From SSEF01 sp964604195 (GTDB lineage Bacteria; Patescibacteriota; Minisyncoccia; Moranbacterales; UBA1568): a stretch of 14,060 nucleotides of DNA. The notes under the pieces are model-generated. The model worked only from the letters and a program-made list of their open reading frames with translations, searched no databases and was not told where the DNA came from. The position numbers and the translations under genes were made by a program. Position 1 is the first letter of the stretch; each line of letters starts with the position of its first letter. Location of the stretch: assembly GCA_964604195.1 (NCBI GenBank), contig CAZRXW010000025.1, forward strand, positions 1 to 14,060, read 5' to 3'. Below, one piece after another: positions 13,596-14,060 of this stretch.

Positions 13596-14060
13596 ATGGT
13601 AGATACTATTGTTGGCAATTATCTGGGTATTGACTGGGGGGAATCTAAGATCGGATTGGCTCTTGCCCATGAAGAAACCAAAGTTGCCGTGGCCTATGCA
13701 ACCTTACAACATTCAGCAGATCTTTTTGGTGATATCAAGAAAATTATTGAGACTGAATCAGTGACTGGTCTAGTGATAGGCGTTCCGAAACGGTATCATA
13801 GTCAGGGGCATAAAGAGTCGGAACAATTTGGGAATTCGCTCGCGCAGATAACTGGACTTCCAGTTTATTTTACAAACGAAATGTTTACAACAAAAATTGC
13901 CCAACAGACCCTCTCTCTTCGGGGAGAGAAAAAAATTTCCCAAAGTGATGATGCTGAATCAGCGAGGATCCTCCTCCAAGACTGGCTTGACAGTCGTTTG
14001 AAGGCGTTGAAGAAGATGAGATACATAGGTAACACTCTGAAAGGAGCGGATTTGAAGAAT
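13596..14060 (+). CDS. ruvX: RuvX/YqgF-family nuclease, open at window end
   Basis: From the ATG at 13596 the frame stays open for 155 codons to the last base, so the stop lies beyond the window. The RNase H-like YqgF fold is recognisable. GIDWGESKIGLAL (11-23) holds the first acidic residue, Asp13. LVIGVPKRYHSQGHKESEQF (59-78) matches the family VVGLPL..G segment. NEMFTTKIAQQTL (94-106) stands for DERLTT..A, with Glu95 kept. DDAESARILLQDWLD (118-132) holds the third acidic residue, Asp119. Relatives are Holliday-junction-resolvase-like and act in 16S 5'-end maturation. The DER motif has become NEM, and residues beyond 132 form a basic tail. It follows map by 7 nt with T at -1. Confidence 0.88.
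   Translation, partial: MVDTIVGNYLGIDWGESKIGLALAHEETKVAVAYATLQHSADLFGDIKKIIETESVTGLVIGVPKRYHSQGHKESEQFGNSLAQITGLPVYFTNEMFTTKIAQQTLSLRGEKKISQSDDAESARILLQDWLDSRLKALKKMRYIGNTLKGADLKN

Noticed and set aside
1..14060. CRISPR arrays, insertion sequences, tRNA/rRNA genes, defence genes
   Set aside because: Looked for and not seen: no spaced repeats, transposase-like proteins, cloverleaf or rRNA-like stretches; the window is filled by conserved housekeeping genes.

Overview
The window is a bacterial tuf + S10 + spc ribosomal-protein locus followed by a secY-adk-map-ruvX group, all on the + strand. The organism is most likely a member of the Candidate Phyla Radiation (Patescibacteria). The evidence is: rpmD (uL30) is missing between rpsE and rplO, a loss known across that group; none of the 25 starts has a well-placed Shine-Dalgarno sequence; spacers are very short; and the small secY-associated enzymes are divergent. 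I cannot name a class or species. The standard bacterial code fits: every recognisable protein is full length, tryptophan is TGG, and the 24 complete genes end in TAA (20) or TAG (4), never TGA.

Layout. Positions 1-230 hold no recognisable gene but contain a near-consensus sigma-70-type promoter (60-88) and a folded leader in front of tuf (231-1421). An 83-nt gap with a strong hairpin leads to rpsJ (1505-1834). A second folded gap of 121 nt precedes the compact block rplC-rplD-rplW-rplB-rpsS-rplV-rpsC-rplP-rpmC-rpsQ-rplN-rplX-rplE-rpsN-rpsH-rplF-rplR-rpsE-rplO (1956-10711). Gene order is canonical apart from the missing rpmD. A rho-independent terminator (10726-10755) then closes the ribosomal-protein block, and a new promoter (10766-10794) starts secY-adk-map-ruvX. 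ruvX is still open at the window end.

How the genes work together. tuf supplies the elongation factor that delivers aminoacyl-tRNA. The 21 ribosomal proteins cover much of the core of both subunits. SecY is the membrane channel for secreted and membrane proteins, Map trims initiator methionine from new chains, and Adk balances adenine nucleotides. RuvX is a Holliday-junction-resolvase-like/16S-processing nuclease, placed where infA-rpmJ-rpsM might have been expected.

No undescribed multi-gene system (defence, mobile element, CRISPR) is visible; this is a conserved housekeeping region. The most interesting signal is at the translation-initiation level. Nearly every start codon has T immediately before ATG (22 of 25, or 23 if rplD starts at 2558), while none of the 13 other intercistronic ATGs does, and Shine-Dalgarno sequences are absent. 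The next most interesting are the RNA folds around tuf and rpsJ and the splitting of secY from the spc operon.
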